Shown one piece after another: positions 1-10,478 of a DNA stretch of 36,881 bases. Origin of the DNA: Candidatus Magasanikiibacteriota bacterium (GTDB taxonomy: Bacteria; Patescibacteriota; Patescibacteriia; Magasanikbacterales; 2-02-FULL-50-9b). The DNA lies in assembly GCA_943355025.1 (NCBI GenBank), contig CALRDW010000009.1, forward strand, positions 1 through 36,881, read 5' to 3'. Within the stretch, counting starts at the first letter, position 1; every line of letters starts with the position of its first letter. A program made the position numbers and the translations under genes. The notes under the pieces were generated by a model. The model did not search any database. It worked only from the letters and a program-made list of their open reading frames with translations, and was not told where the DNA came from.

Positions 1-483
1 GTTGAAATCAAAGCGATTGCGCGCGAATGCGGATCTCGAAGTAAGGTCGCAGTATTTAGTTGACAAGAAGGCGTTGATCCAATCGGCGCATGTATTGGTC
101 AACGTGGCACGCGTATTCAAACCGTCATCTCTGAGCTCGGTGGCGAGAAAGTTGACATCATTCAGTGGGACGAAACACCGGAGGCATTTATTTCAAACGC
201 AATTTCTCCAGCACGTGTTGTTTCGATCAGTCTCGACACGCCAAATAAAGTCGCAACAGTTGTTGTTCCACCAGATCAATTCTCACTTGCAATTGGTAAG
301 GGTGGTCAAAATGTTCGTCTCGCTGCAAAACTTACCGGTTGGACAATTACAGTTCAGCAATCGGAAATTTCAGCTGCAGAAATGAGTGAGGAAACCGAAG
401 CTGCAGAAGAAGAGTCCCCGGCTAGCACCGAGGTTGATGTCGAATCAACAGCAGAATCAGAAACAACTGAGGCGGCAGCTTAA
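1..483 (+). CDS. nusA: Transcription termination/antitermination factor NusA, C-terminal part (S1/KH region), partial at 5' end and interrupted by in-frame TGA at 61-63
   Basis: Frame 1 reads [75 protein letters not shown]...[22 protein letters not shown], typical of the NusA KH domains; acidic tail; TAA at 481-483. Confidence 0.9.
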
Positions 484-492
484 CCAACATTT

Positions 493-1239
493 ATGAAGAA
501 TTTGTTCTTCTCGATTGTATATCAGCCGATGTACAATTTACTGATCGCACTTGTTGCGTTCATGCCAGGCCACGACATGGGTCTCGCGATTATCTCAATC
601 ACGATTGTAATTCGTCTGATTCTTCATCCGTTTACTGTGAGCGCGTTTCGTTCGCAGCGCCTCATGCAACGGATTCAGCCAAAGATGAATGAGCTCAAGG
701 CGAAACACAAAGATGATAAGCCTGCGTTCAATCAAGCAGTGATGGAGCTGTATAAGGAACACAAGGTCAGCCCCTTTTCGTCGTGCCTCCCGCTTTTGTT
801 GCAACTTCCAATTTTGATTGGTCTGTATCAAGCTCTTACCGCAGGATTGCAGAGTATCGATTTGTCGAAGTTGTATCATTTCACTCCACACCCAGCAACA
901 ATTTCTCCGATTGCATTTGGTTTTTTGCATCTCAATGAAAAAAATCTTGTGCTCGCGCTTCTCGCGGGTGCTGCACAATTCTGGCAGACACGCATGTTGC
1001 AAACACCAAAGCCACCAATTCATACTACAGGATCTAAAGATGAAGAAGTTGCGGCGATGATGAACAAACAAATGTTGTATGTAATGCCGCTTGTTACAGT
1101 TTTTATCGGATACAAACTTAATGCGGGGCTTGCGCTCTATTGGTTTGTTGGGACATTGCTTACTGTGCTCCAACAGTGGTATATTTTCCGTAATCTTGAC
1201 CGTGAACTTGCGGCAAAAGATTTGGAGAAAGTAGTTTAA
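493..1239 (+). CDS. yidC: YidC/Oxa1 family membrane protein insertase
   Basis: YQPMYNLL...SITIVIRLILHPF...KMNELKAKHKDD...CLPLLLQLPILIGLYQAL; hydrophobic segments typical of YidC2. Confidence 0.93.
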   Translation: MKNLFFSIVYQPMYNLLIALVAFMPGHDMGLAIISITIVIRLILHPFTVSAFRSQRLMQRIQPKMNELKAKHKDDKPAFNQAVMELYKEHKVSPFSSCLPLLLQLPILIGLYQALTAGLQSIDLSKLYHFTPHPATISPIAFGFLHLNEKNLVLALLAGAAQFWQTRMLQTPKPPIHTTGSKDEEVAAMMNKQMLYVMPLVTVFIGYKLNAGLALYWFVGTLLTVLQQWYIFRNLDRELAAKDLEKVV

Positions 1240-1256
1240 TTTTAGAGGCTTACATT

Positions 1257-1514
1257 TTGGCGCGTATGCATCCGATTGCTGCACGTGAATTAAAAGGACG
1301 GCCCGTTCTTACCGAAACCGGCTCAAAGCTTGGCGCTCTTAAGGATGTTGTTGTTGACGCGGACTCGGGCCGCGTAATTGAGTTTGTGGTTTCGCACGGA
1401 ATTCTTGGCGGCCCTGATTTGCTCATCGGACTTTCTGCCGTCATTGAAATTCGCGACGACGCAATTATTGTTAAGGATACGTTTGTAGGCGAAGGGACGC
1501 CTGCGCTCGCCTAA
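1257..1514 (+). CDS. PRC-barrel domain protein
   Basis: ELKGRPVLTETGSKLGALKDVVVDADSGRVIEFVVS is a PRC-barrel pattern; TTG start, or ATG at 1266. Confidence 0.7.
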   Translation: MARMHPIAARELKGRPVLTETGSKLGALKDVVVDADSGRVIEFVVSHGILGGPDLLIGLSAVIEIRDDAIIVKDTFVGEGTPALA

Positions 1515-1519
1515 ATTGT

Positions 1520-2263
1520 ATGTTTTCAATGCGTGATTTGGAGCGCCTGTATGTGGCGTGTGGGTTTATTGTAAAACCAAGTGCTGCGGCGCGACTTTGC
1601 GACAGCAAAGGTCTCGAAAGTTCTGTACTTCCAGAGTTAACGCCCCACGATGCAATCGCTTTTGAAAGAAAAATGTGGCGCGCGAAACGAATCGCACGCA
1701 TACTTGCGCACCTGCCGTTTGTTCGCGCCATTGCTGTGTGCAACTCGCTCGGTTTTAATATGGTCCACGAAGAAAGCGATATTGATTTATTTATTATTTC
1801 GGCACCGGGACGTGTGTGGAGCGCGCGATGGTGGGTGACAGGGTGTCTCGCACTGCTTCGACAGCGGCCGGGCGAGGCAAGACGTGATCCGATTTGTGCA
1901 AGTTTTTTTATTGACGAGTCGATTAAAACTGTTGACCATCTCATGATTGATCGGGATATTTATTTTTTTTATTGGGTGCGTTCGCTTATGCCGCTTGTCG
2001 GGGGACATGTATTATTTGAGAATTCAGCCGAAACAGCACCGGAATTTCGAGTTTCTAAAAATAAAAAATTTCAAACTATTTTTGAGTGGTGCATAAAAAT
2101 TATTCCCGAATCTTTTTTGCGCGCTCAGCAGAAGAGAATTATGCCCGCGGAACTTATGAGTGTTGCAAATAAAAATACAGCAGTTGTCTTGTCTGACACA
2201 GTTATTAAATTACACAGCGCCGATCGACGCGAGATAATTCGTGATTTCGTTTTTCCTTCTTAA
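1520..2263 (+). CDS. Nucleotidyltransferase-domain protein
   Basis: VCNSLGFNMVHEESDIDLFII resembles the nucleotidyltransferase SDIDL motif; followed by helical region. Confidence 0.55.
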   Translation: MFSMRDLERLYVACGFIVKPSAAARLCDSKGLESSVLPELTPHDAIAFERKMWRAKRIARILAHLPFVRAIAVCNSLGFNMVHEESDIDLFIISAPGRVWSARWWVTGCLALLRQRPGEARRDPICASFFIDESIKTVDHLMIDRDIYFFYWVRSLMPLVGGHVLFENSAETAPEFRVSKNKKFQTIFEWCIKIIPESFLRAQQKRIMPAELMSVANKNTAVVLSDTVIKLHSADRREIIRDFVFPS

Positions 2264-2264
2264 T

Positions 2265-3524
2265 ATGTACACACTTATTATTTCAGCGCTTGTTGGTTTT
2301 GCACTGCCATGGCAGACACGGTTTTTATTTCGTGTCCCAATTGTTGGTGGTGCTGTGTGGGAGTTTGGAGTTATCAGCATTTACGTTTCACAAGTTTTGC
2401 TTGCGCTGTGGCTTGCGCATAATGCATATCAAAATCGCGTACGCCTTGTCTGGCAACTCAGAACCCATTTAAAGCAGCGTCGTGCGCAGATTATTTTTTG
2501 TGCATGTATACTTTTTTTAGTTGTCCAACTTTTTATTAGTGCAGACAAACTTCTGACAGTGCTCGCAGTAATAAATATGAGTTTAGCGGGCGGTCTTGTT
2601 ACGTTATTATATTTTGAGAAAGCTGCGCGCAAACCATTTTTTGGCGGATTTTTAATTGCTGCAACTTTTCAAGCGCTCCTTGGTTTTTTACAAGTCGTCA
2701 TGGGTGGGACGTTTGCGAGCACTGCTCTAGGAATGGCAGCACATCGTGCGGCGGACCACGGCGCGGCCATAATTGAAGTTGCGGGGATTCGTCATCTGCG
2801 CGCGTATGGAGGACAACCACATCCAAATATTTTCGGGGCGTTCATGCTGATTGCACTGCTTGTGTATGCGTATATGATTTATACGCATACGGAGCAGATG
2901 CAGAATAAAAACACAATTCAATTTTCCGTGCTTACAACGGGCGCTTTATTTTTTTCATTTTCGCGCAGTGCGTGGCTTGGATTTTTGATCGCGTGTGTCC
3001 TCGCATGGGTGCATCGCGCACACGTGCGCGATGGGCAACGCACGATGCTTCGATGGGCGCTCGGAACGTTTGCTGTGCTTACGATTTTATTTTTACCATT
3101 TGTTATTTCGCGCGCAATACCGCAAACATATATTGAGCAGCGATCTATTTCTGAGCGCGGGAGTGAGTTGGCTCAATGGAAACATGTTATTGAGCCGCAC
3201 TGGTTTTTTGGAACTGGTCTGTGGGCGTATACAGCAGCGCTTGATGCACCGACGGGCGATGTTAAAGTTCCTGTGCACGATGTTCCATTATTAAAATTCG
3301 CAGAGGTTGGTTTATTTGGAGTGTTGTTCGGGCTGTTTGTATTTTTTTATTCGGGTATGCGTGTGCGTTTGACTCCGCTTATTTTTATTGCCGTTCCAAT
3401 GCTTATCGTTGATCATTATTTGTATTCGCTGTGGCCAGGTCTCGTGATTTCGGTAATAGGAATTTCTTTGTATTTGATTATAGCGGAGACGCGGGTGGTA
3501 TTAGCGCAGTTGGATAAATCTTGA
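2265..3524 (+). CDS. O-antigen ligase/polymerase-like polytopic membrane protein
   Basis: Many TM segments; GGQPHPNIFGAFMLIAL and FFSFSRSAWLGFLIA motifs of Wzy/WaaL-type proteins; ATG at 2265 within ORF 2241-3524. Confidence 0.7.
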   Translation: MYTLIISALVGFALPWQTRFLFRVPIVGGAVWEFGVISIYVSQVLLALWLAHNAYQNRVRLVWQLRTHLKQRRAQIIFCACILFLVVQLFISADKLLTVLAVINMSLAGGLVTLLYFEKAARKPFFGGFLIAATFQALLGFLQVVMGGTFASTALGMAAHRAADHGAAIIEVAGIRHLRAYGGQPHPNIFGAFMLIALLVYAYMIYTHTEQMQNKNTIQFSVLTTGALFFSFSRSAWLGFLIACVLAWVHRAHVRDGQRTMLRWALGTFAVLTILFLPFVISRAIPQTYIEQRSISERGSELAQWKHVIEPHWFFGTGLWAYTAALDAPTGDVKVPVHDVPLLKFAEVGLFGVLFGLFVFFYSGMRVRLTPLIFIAVPMLIVDHYLYSLWPGLVISVIGISLYLIIAETRVVLAQLDKS

Positions 3525-3549
3525 CACACATCTGCGGCTCGGATATCAT
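3521..3549 (+). promoter_or_regulatory. Sigma70-type promoter of groES-groEL
   Basis: TTGACA (3521-3526), 17-nt spacer, TATCAT (3544-3549); the -35 overlaps the TGA stop of the upstream gene. Confidence 0.75.
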
Positions 3550-3563
3550 GCCAATACGTTGGC

Positions 3564-3590
3564 TTAGCAATCTCGGAACTCGAGTGCTAA
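3564..3590 (+). promoter_or_regulatory. CIRCE element (HrcA operator)
   Basis: TTAGCAATC-N9-GAGTGCTAA against consensus TTAGCACTC-N9-GAGTGCTAA (one mismatch), directly upstream of groES. Confidence 0.93.
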
Positions 3591-3631
3591 AAAGCCAAAA
3601 AGTTGGCTAATTTATTTATTTAAATAGACCT

Positions 3632-5570
<1,939 letters not shown>

Positions 5571-5610
5571 AAGCTCGGGAGCAGCACAATTCACAGAGAA
5601 TTAAAACACG

Positions 5611-5687
5611 CTCAAATAAAATAACTGCTACTTCTCAGGGAGAGATAGACACGAGCTCCCGTCGAAGTAGCAGTTATTTTATTTGAG
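5611..5687. terminator. Long bidirectional hairpin between convergent genes
   Basis: CTCAAATAAAATAACTGCTACTTC (5611-5634) and its exact reverse complement (5664-5687), 24-bp stem, 29-nt loop with a nested GGGAG/CTCCC stem; A/T-rich outer arms give U-tracts in both directions. Confidence 0.85.
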
Positions 5688-5688
5688 T

Positions 5689-7674
5689 TTATTGAAACTC
5701 GTAAATTGTCAGTCCGGAAAGTCGAATGTGCGAAGTGGAACTAGCCGCAAGCGCTTCATCATTTAAATCCTCAGCGCGAAACCAATAGTCGTGGACAACA
5801 ACAAAAACGACACCATTAATTTTGCGCGCGAGATTATGAATTTCGACGGCATCTAATTTTTCATATAAAACTTTTTGTGTGAGTGGATAGAGTGGTTCAT
5901 CGGGACCGATTGCAAACGGGAACATGCTGGCGCCAGACGCGTCATTCACACGTGCATCAAAGCCAAGCGTACGAAGTCCTGTTGCTGCAAGAATTTGGTT
6001 TCCAATTCCAATGAATTGTTTTCCTGCTGCAGTGCCACGCATAAATTCAATTGCAAAAATATCCTGAGCGCTCACATTCCAACCGGGACGCGTGACGCCG
6101 AGCGCGCTTGGATAAGAAAAATAAAAACTTGAACAGATAATAAACGCAAATCCAAAATAGTAGAAAGCACGAATTATTTTTGATGCGCGCGCTTCGCGCT
6201 CGATAAAAAATAATATGCACGGCACGATCATGATAATCGGCAACACAGATTTAATACGCAAAAGAAATTCGTTTTGTTCATAGGAAACAATTCCTGGCAA
6301 ATAAATAAATAAGCTAACAGAAAGTATTGAGAAAAAAAGTCCTGTGAGTAGTGTTGTGTATCCAATACGAATTGCAGGGGGAACAGCAACGCGTCGTGAC
6401 CACAGAAACCACAGGCCATACCCAATGACAAACCATGGAAGGATGAAGTTACATCCATACGCGAGTTGCCACACAGGCGAAACATTCGGAACGCCATAAT
6501 GCCAACTAAAAACCCAAAAGAAACGCGCGAGTCCTGCATGAAGCGACTCAAATGCAAGCGGTGAAAGTCTTGCACGCATGCGGTACATGGCAAACTCAGC
6601 AAGTGTCGCCGTGCCAATCGCCACACCAGAAATTAAAACAAGAAAAATTTCGCGCGCGCGGGTTTTTATGTGCACACTAAAAATTTTGTATATGTGCATG
6701 AGCGCGCTTGCAAGAACAAGAGGTGCGCCAAGGAGCGGGTGCGTTACGGTTGCAGCACAAGCAATTCCATATAAAGTTAAAATGCGTGAATTAAATAATC
6801 CTATAGATATGTTGCAGACAAACGGGAGCGGCAAAATAAGAATCCACCAGAGCAGATATAGTGTTGAAATATTATGTGGAACGGTAAATGTGAATTCTGA
6901 GATCGGAATGATGAGCAGGCCAAGAGTTCCAAAAAAAGAGGCGCGTACAGATAAATTCCAGCCGCGACGAAAACTTAACACTGCAAGCGGTGGAATTGAA
7001 ATCGCGGCCAGCAGCGGAAGAAAAAACCGATCAATAAGAATGAGCGGAGCATGTGTGATGAGATGCGTAACCACAACAACGGTATATTGTCCTAAATAAA
7101 AAGGCTGAACTGGAAAAATTTTTGAATGCAGCGCAATATACTGTTCCGCAGCTTGATGTATGAGAGGATCGAAGCCGAAACCATATCGAAACACTGTCGC
7201 ACACATGCCGTACATGAGAAAAAAATGTGCGACTAGCGCGAACAGCTGTGTTGTGTTTATCGCGCGAGCACGCGCGGCAACAACTACGTGCAAGAGAGTT
7301 GCAACAAAAATAAGAATAAAAAAATCGCGGTGTAAAAGTTCCCATGGTGATGTCAGAGCACCATCCATTCGTACATTCCAGGCAGTGTACAGTGCGGTAA
7401 AGTCAGCGATGAGTGCGCAAGCAAACAGAAGTCGTGATGGTAAATCATTCGGAAGTGCCGCCACGCGCTGATGAGGGGACGCTACAATGCGCGTTAAAAT
7501 AAAACAAAGCGCTCCGGCCGCGGCGACACCAAGTATTCCAGCAACAGTCAAAGTGATTCCGCACAACAAATACAGAACTACACTGAAACAAATCCAGCCG
7601 CACCACAAAAGAACACTGGTTATTATCCAGTGTTCTTCGTCAAAATAATTTGTAACGGGCTGCGGAATTTTCAC
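5689..7674 (-). CDS. Large polytopic membrane protein, possibly GT-C glycosyltransferase-like
   Basis: 661 aa with many hydrophobic segments and a C-terminal soluble region; no diagnostic catalytic motif recognised. Confidence 0.55.
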   Translation of the reverse strand: MKIPQPVTNYFDEEHWIITSVLLWCGWICFSVVLYLLCGITLTVAGILGVAAAGALCFILTRIVASPHQRVAALPNDLPSRLLFACALIADFTALYTAWNVRMDGALTSPWELLHRDFFILIFVATLLHVVVAARARAINTTQLFALVAHFFLMYGMCATVFRYGFGFDPLIHQAAEQYIALHSKIFPVQPFYLGQYTVVVVTHLITHAPLILIDRFFLPLLAAISIPPLAVLSFRRGWNLSVRASFFGTLGLLIIPISEFTFTVPHNISTLYLLWWILILPLPFVCNISIGLFNSRILTLYGIACAATVTHPLLGAPLVLASALMHIYKIFSVHIKTRAREIFLVLISGVAIGTATLAEFAMYRMRARLSPLAFESLHAGLARFFWVFSWHYGVPNVSPVWQLAYGCNFILPWFVIGYGLWFLWSRRVAVPPAIRIGYTTLLTGLFFSILSVSLFIYLPGIVSYEQNEFLLRIKSVLPIIMIVPCILFFIEREARASKIIRAFYYFGFAFIICSSFYFSYPSALGVTRPGWNVSAQDIFAIEFMRGTAAGKQFIGIGNQILAATGLRTLGFDARVNDASGASMFPFAIGPDEPLYPLTQKVLYEKLDAVEIHNLARKINGVVFVVVHDYWFRAEDLNDEALAASSTSHIRLSGLTIYEFQ

Positions 7675-7692
7675 ACGGTCATGACGTCCGAC

Positions 7693-8679
7693 TTAGAAAA
7701 GCTGGGCGCAATATTTTTTTGCATCGCTCATCATTTTGGACATCGTCGCACCATTTGGCGGTACTCCGGCTGCCGCAAAAAGTTTATCAGTCGAACAATC
7801 GGGCGTCACATTCTTACATGCATTTGTATATGCTGCGTATGCAGCACAAACTTTCGTAGAAATTGCAGCACTCAGTACATCGGATTTGATGAACGAGGAG
7901 CATCTGTCTGCATATTTCTTTTGCTCATCAGCCGTTAAAGCAATCTTGTTAATTTTTTTAACCAATAATACCTTACAGTCAAGATACATTTTCGAATAAT
8001 TTACATCATATCCATCTGGACATGGGCCAGGGACCGATAAGGTGAATTTCTTCCAGTCGATCCAATCAGTAGACATTTGATCGGGTGTGAGTTCTCCAGG
8101 TCCGGTTGTTGGATGAGTGGTATTTCCCGTGTCAGTATTGCCTGTTAAATATCCTGGCACTGTTGGGAGGACAACGCTTCCATCATCTTTAACAACTGTA
8201 TTTTTTCCGCCGGGCAAAGCTCCTGTTCCTGGTGCGAAATATCCTGGCGTTGTATAGACCGGAGTTGGTTGACTGCCGTAACCTGGCGTCGAATAACCAG
8301 GCCGCGTTGTTCCAGGAATTTTATCAGGCTTTTCTTTAGTATCTTTAATAGTTGTTGGAGGGGCTCTGACTCTGCCGACTGCCGTTGTTTGAGGCTGAAC
8401 TAATTTTTTCGCGTTCGGATCAACAGGTACTTGCTGGCCAACCTTTAAACCACGATCATTTGCTGCAATTGGTTTAATTTGAGGACCATTTGACGGAGGA
8501 TTTGCGGCTCTTTTCTCAGCCACAGGATTTTTTATACAGAACCATGGAATCGACACTACTGGTGCTTGTCTGCTTGGCGCGCGACCCTTTGAATCTTTCG
8601 CAAGTGCCGCAGCAATCGCGGTTGAACACGTTGCAAACATGAGTAATGAGAGAACGAATATGTGTCCGGAATGTTTCAT
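7693..8679 (-). CDS. Secreted protein with PGY-rich linker and C-terminal Cys domain
   Basis: Signal peptide MKHSGHIFVLSLLMFATCSTAIAAA; repeated PGY tripeptides; C-terminal Cys domain shared with the 8689-9036 product. Confidence 0.65.
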   Translation of the reverse strand: MKHSGHIFVLSLLMFATCSTAIAAALAKDSKGRAPSRQAPVVSIPWFCIKNPVAEKRAANPPSNGPQIKPIAANDRGLKVGQQVPVDPNAKKLVQPQTTAVGRVRAPPTTIKDTKEKPDKIPGTTRPGYSTPGYGSQPTPVYTTPGYFAPGTGALPGGKNTVVKDDGSVVLPTVPGYLTGNTDTGNTTHPTTGPGELTPDQMSTDWIDWKKFTLSVPGPCPDGYDVNYSKMYLDCKVLLVKKINKIALTADEQKKYADRCSSFIKSDVLSAAISTKVCAAYAAYTNACKNVTPDCSTDKLFAAAGVPPNGATMSKMMSDAKKYCAQLF

Positions 8680-8688
8680 ATAAGCGAA

Positions 8689-9036
8689 CTAATTATTTGA
8701 AAGGGAAATTTCTGGGTAAATAAGTTTACAATATAATACCGCATCTGTTTGTGTTTGGGTAATTTTATCTGTGTCAACACCAACATCAGACAAATACGCC
8801 TCGAGTGGCGTGCACATTTTTTGTTCGGCAGTGTTGTGCGCGCACTCTTGCTCATACGCATGAAATGCTGTACAAATCATGGTAGAAATGTTTAAAACCA
8901 CCGCAGGCGATTTGCTGATTGGAGCAGAAGCGCGCAGCGGTACTTGGATTTCGTGTGCAAACGAATAACCAATTGCCGACGTTCCGGTCGCAAATAATCC
9001 TAACGTTAAAATAAAAACATGTACACCGTGACGCAT
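8689..9036 (-). CDS. Small secreted Cys-containing protein, paralogue of the 7693-8679 product
   Basis: Signal peptide MRHGVHVFILTLGLFATGTSAIG; C-terminal domain ISTMICTAFHAYEQEC...C...VLYCKLIY aligns with ISTKVCAAYAAYTNAC...C...KKYCAQLF. Confidence 0.65.
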   Translation of the reverse strand: MRHGVHVFILTLGLFATGTSAIGYSFAHEIQVPLRASAPISKSPAVVLNISTMICTAFHAYEQECAHNTAEQKMCTPLEAYLSDVGVDTDKITQTQTDAVLYCKLIYPEISLSNN

Positions 9037-9082
9037 AGATTACCTACAGTATGACGCATGTGTGTTATGATTGCAATTGTGT

Positions 9083-9736
9083 ATGAATTATAGTGTGGCC
9101 GCGCGGCGCAAACGGGCGAAGATTATTCTGCGAGAACTTAAGAAATTATTCCCTAAAGCAGGAATGATGCTTAATTTTTCGAATCACTGGGAGCTTGTTG
9201 TTGCAGTTTCACTTTCTGCTCAGTGCACGGATAAAAAAGTAAATGAGGTTACGGCAAAATTATTTAAAAAATATCCGCGGCTTGAGGATTATGTTCAGGC
9301 GGATGTTTTAGAATTTGAACGCGATATTTTTCAAACCGGTTTTTATCATCAAAAAGCGCGCAACGCTCTTGCAGCAGCACGAGTACTCACGGAAAAATTT
9401 AATGGGGTTGTTCCAGCAACAATGGAGGAGCTTCGCGAACTTCCAGGCGTTGGTCGAAAAACAGCGAACGTTGTTTTAGGGAATGCATTTGGCACAGCTG
9501 TTGGAATTGCAGTCGACACACATGTCGGACGGCTTGCTCGCGTTTTCGGCCTCACACGCGAAACTAGCCCAGAAAAAATCGAGCGTGATTTGATGCGAAT
9601 TATTCCGCAAAACGAGTGGTTTCAAACGACGTATCGGTTCATCGAATATGGCCGTACATTTTGCACGGCCCGACGACACGATCATGATCGCTGTCCACTT
9701 ACAGTGATGCTTGCTGAATTAACCCATGTAACCTGA
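9083..9736 (+). CDS. nth: Endonuclease III-family DNA glycosylase/AP lyase
   Basis: SLSAQCTDKKVNEVT, ELPGVGRKTANVVLGNAFG, VDTHVGRLARVFGL (HhH-GPD with catalytic Lys/Asp); C-terminal FeS motif degenerate; ATG 9083 within ORF 9071-9736. Confidence 0.93.
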   Translation: MNYSVAARRKRAKIILRELKKLFPKAGMMLNFSNHWELVVAVSLSAQCTDKKVNEVTAKLFKKYPRLEDYVQADVLEFERDIFQTGFYHQKARNALAAARVLTEKFNGVVPATMEELRELPGVGRKTANVVLGNAFGTAVGIAVDTHVGRLARVFGLTRETSPEKIERDLMRIIPQNEWFQTTYRFIEYGRTFCTARRHDHDRCPLTVMLAELTHVT

Positions 9737-10075
9737 CTTTGGATCTTCTTGTGGTGGGGGAACAGGGGCTGGTTTTGGTACGGGAGCTGGGATAACTTTT
9801 TTTGCTGGAGGTTTTTCTGGCGTCGCTTTCTTAATCGGTGTCGGCTTCTTTATAGGCACTACTTTTTTAACAGGCGTAGGTTTTTTAGCTGGGATTGGTT
9901 TTGGAACAGGCTTTAAAACAGCTTTAACGGCTGCTTTTTTTGCTGGAGCTGATTTTGGCGGGGCAACTTTTCCCCCCACTGGTTTTTTTATGGGCGTTGC
10001 TGCAAAAGCAGCCGGAGTCATGAGGAAAGATGCTGCTATAACGAGAAATGAAAGAGCGCTGGTTATTTTTTTCAT
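9719..10075 (-). CDS. Secreted Lys/Pro-rich low-complexity protein
   Basis: Signal peptide MKKITSALSFLVIAASFLMTPAAFAA followed by KKPTPVKKVVPIKKPTPIKK repeats; overlaps the nth 3' end convergently by 18 bp. Confidence 0.6.
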   Translation of the reverse strand: MKKITSALSFLVIAASFLMTPAAFAATPIKKPVGGKVAPPKSAPAKKAAVKAVLKPVPKPIPAKKPTPVKKVVPIKKPTPIKKATPEKPPAKKVIPAPVPKPAPVPPPQEDPKSGYMG

Positions 10076-10192
10076 AATTGGTATTTAAAATAATATCATA
10101 CTTGTTTTTTTTCAACAAATTTGGTACTCTTGTGGTGAGTTCTAACCATGTTGATTCGATTCGACACAGACAATGTTTCACGGAGGTTTCTG

Positions 10193-10387
10193 ATGATAAT
10201 TCGCAAAAGTTCTTATCTACATGGGGGCGACATACATGGCATGGGTGGCAAGGGCCCGCGTACCACTGATGGCGGCCGCTTGGACCCCCATGACGGCGAT
10301 TGCATTCCGCTCGGGCCGCGTGATACGCCGGACCCTGGCGGTTCCGTCATTGGCGGCGGCGGTAACCGAAGTGTGATCGGCGGTTGA
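10193..10387 (+). CDS. Small Gly/Asp/Pro-rich orphan protein (64 aa)
   Basis: ATG at 10193 preceded by GGAGG (10182-10186) at good spacing; MIIRKSSYLHGGDIHGMGGKGPRTTDGGRLDPHDGDCIPLGPRDTPDPGGSVIGGGGNRSVIGG; followed by an intrinsic terminator. Confidence 0.5.
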   Translation: MIIRKSSYLHGGDIHGMGGKGPRTTDGGRLDPHDGDCIPLGPRDTPDPGGSVIGGGGNRSVIGG

Positions 10388-10425
10388 AAATTGTCGGATG
10401 ACAGTTGACGACTGACGTTGCTCTC

Positions 10426-10476
10426 GGCGCATCCGTTTCGTGCAAAAGTGCATGCAACGGATGCGCCTGTTTTTTA
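10426..10476 (+). terminator. Rho-independent terminator
   Basis: GGCGCATCCGTT (10426-10437) pairs perfectly with AACGGATGCGCC (10456-10467), followed by TGTTTTTTAT. Confidence 0.9.
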
Positions 10477-10478
10477 TC

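Noticed and set aside
2-385. 127-aa [17 protein letters not shown]...
   Set aside because: Out-of-frame with nusA; the conserved KH sequence is in frame 1.
1-483. TGA reassigned to Gly (genetic code 25) as explanation of the nusA stop
   Set aside because: Other genes end at TGA in natural positions (O-antigen ligase-like 3524, nth 9736, sua5 12209 in an ATGA overlap, 30558), long ORFs contain no internal TGA, and prfB (RF2) is encoded in the window.
595-1284. Antisense ORF over yidC, and many similar antisense ORFs (e.g. 4608-5111, 13354-13803, 19675-20109)
   Set aside because: Lie opposite well-supported genes, biased composition, no domain or start-site support.
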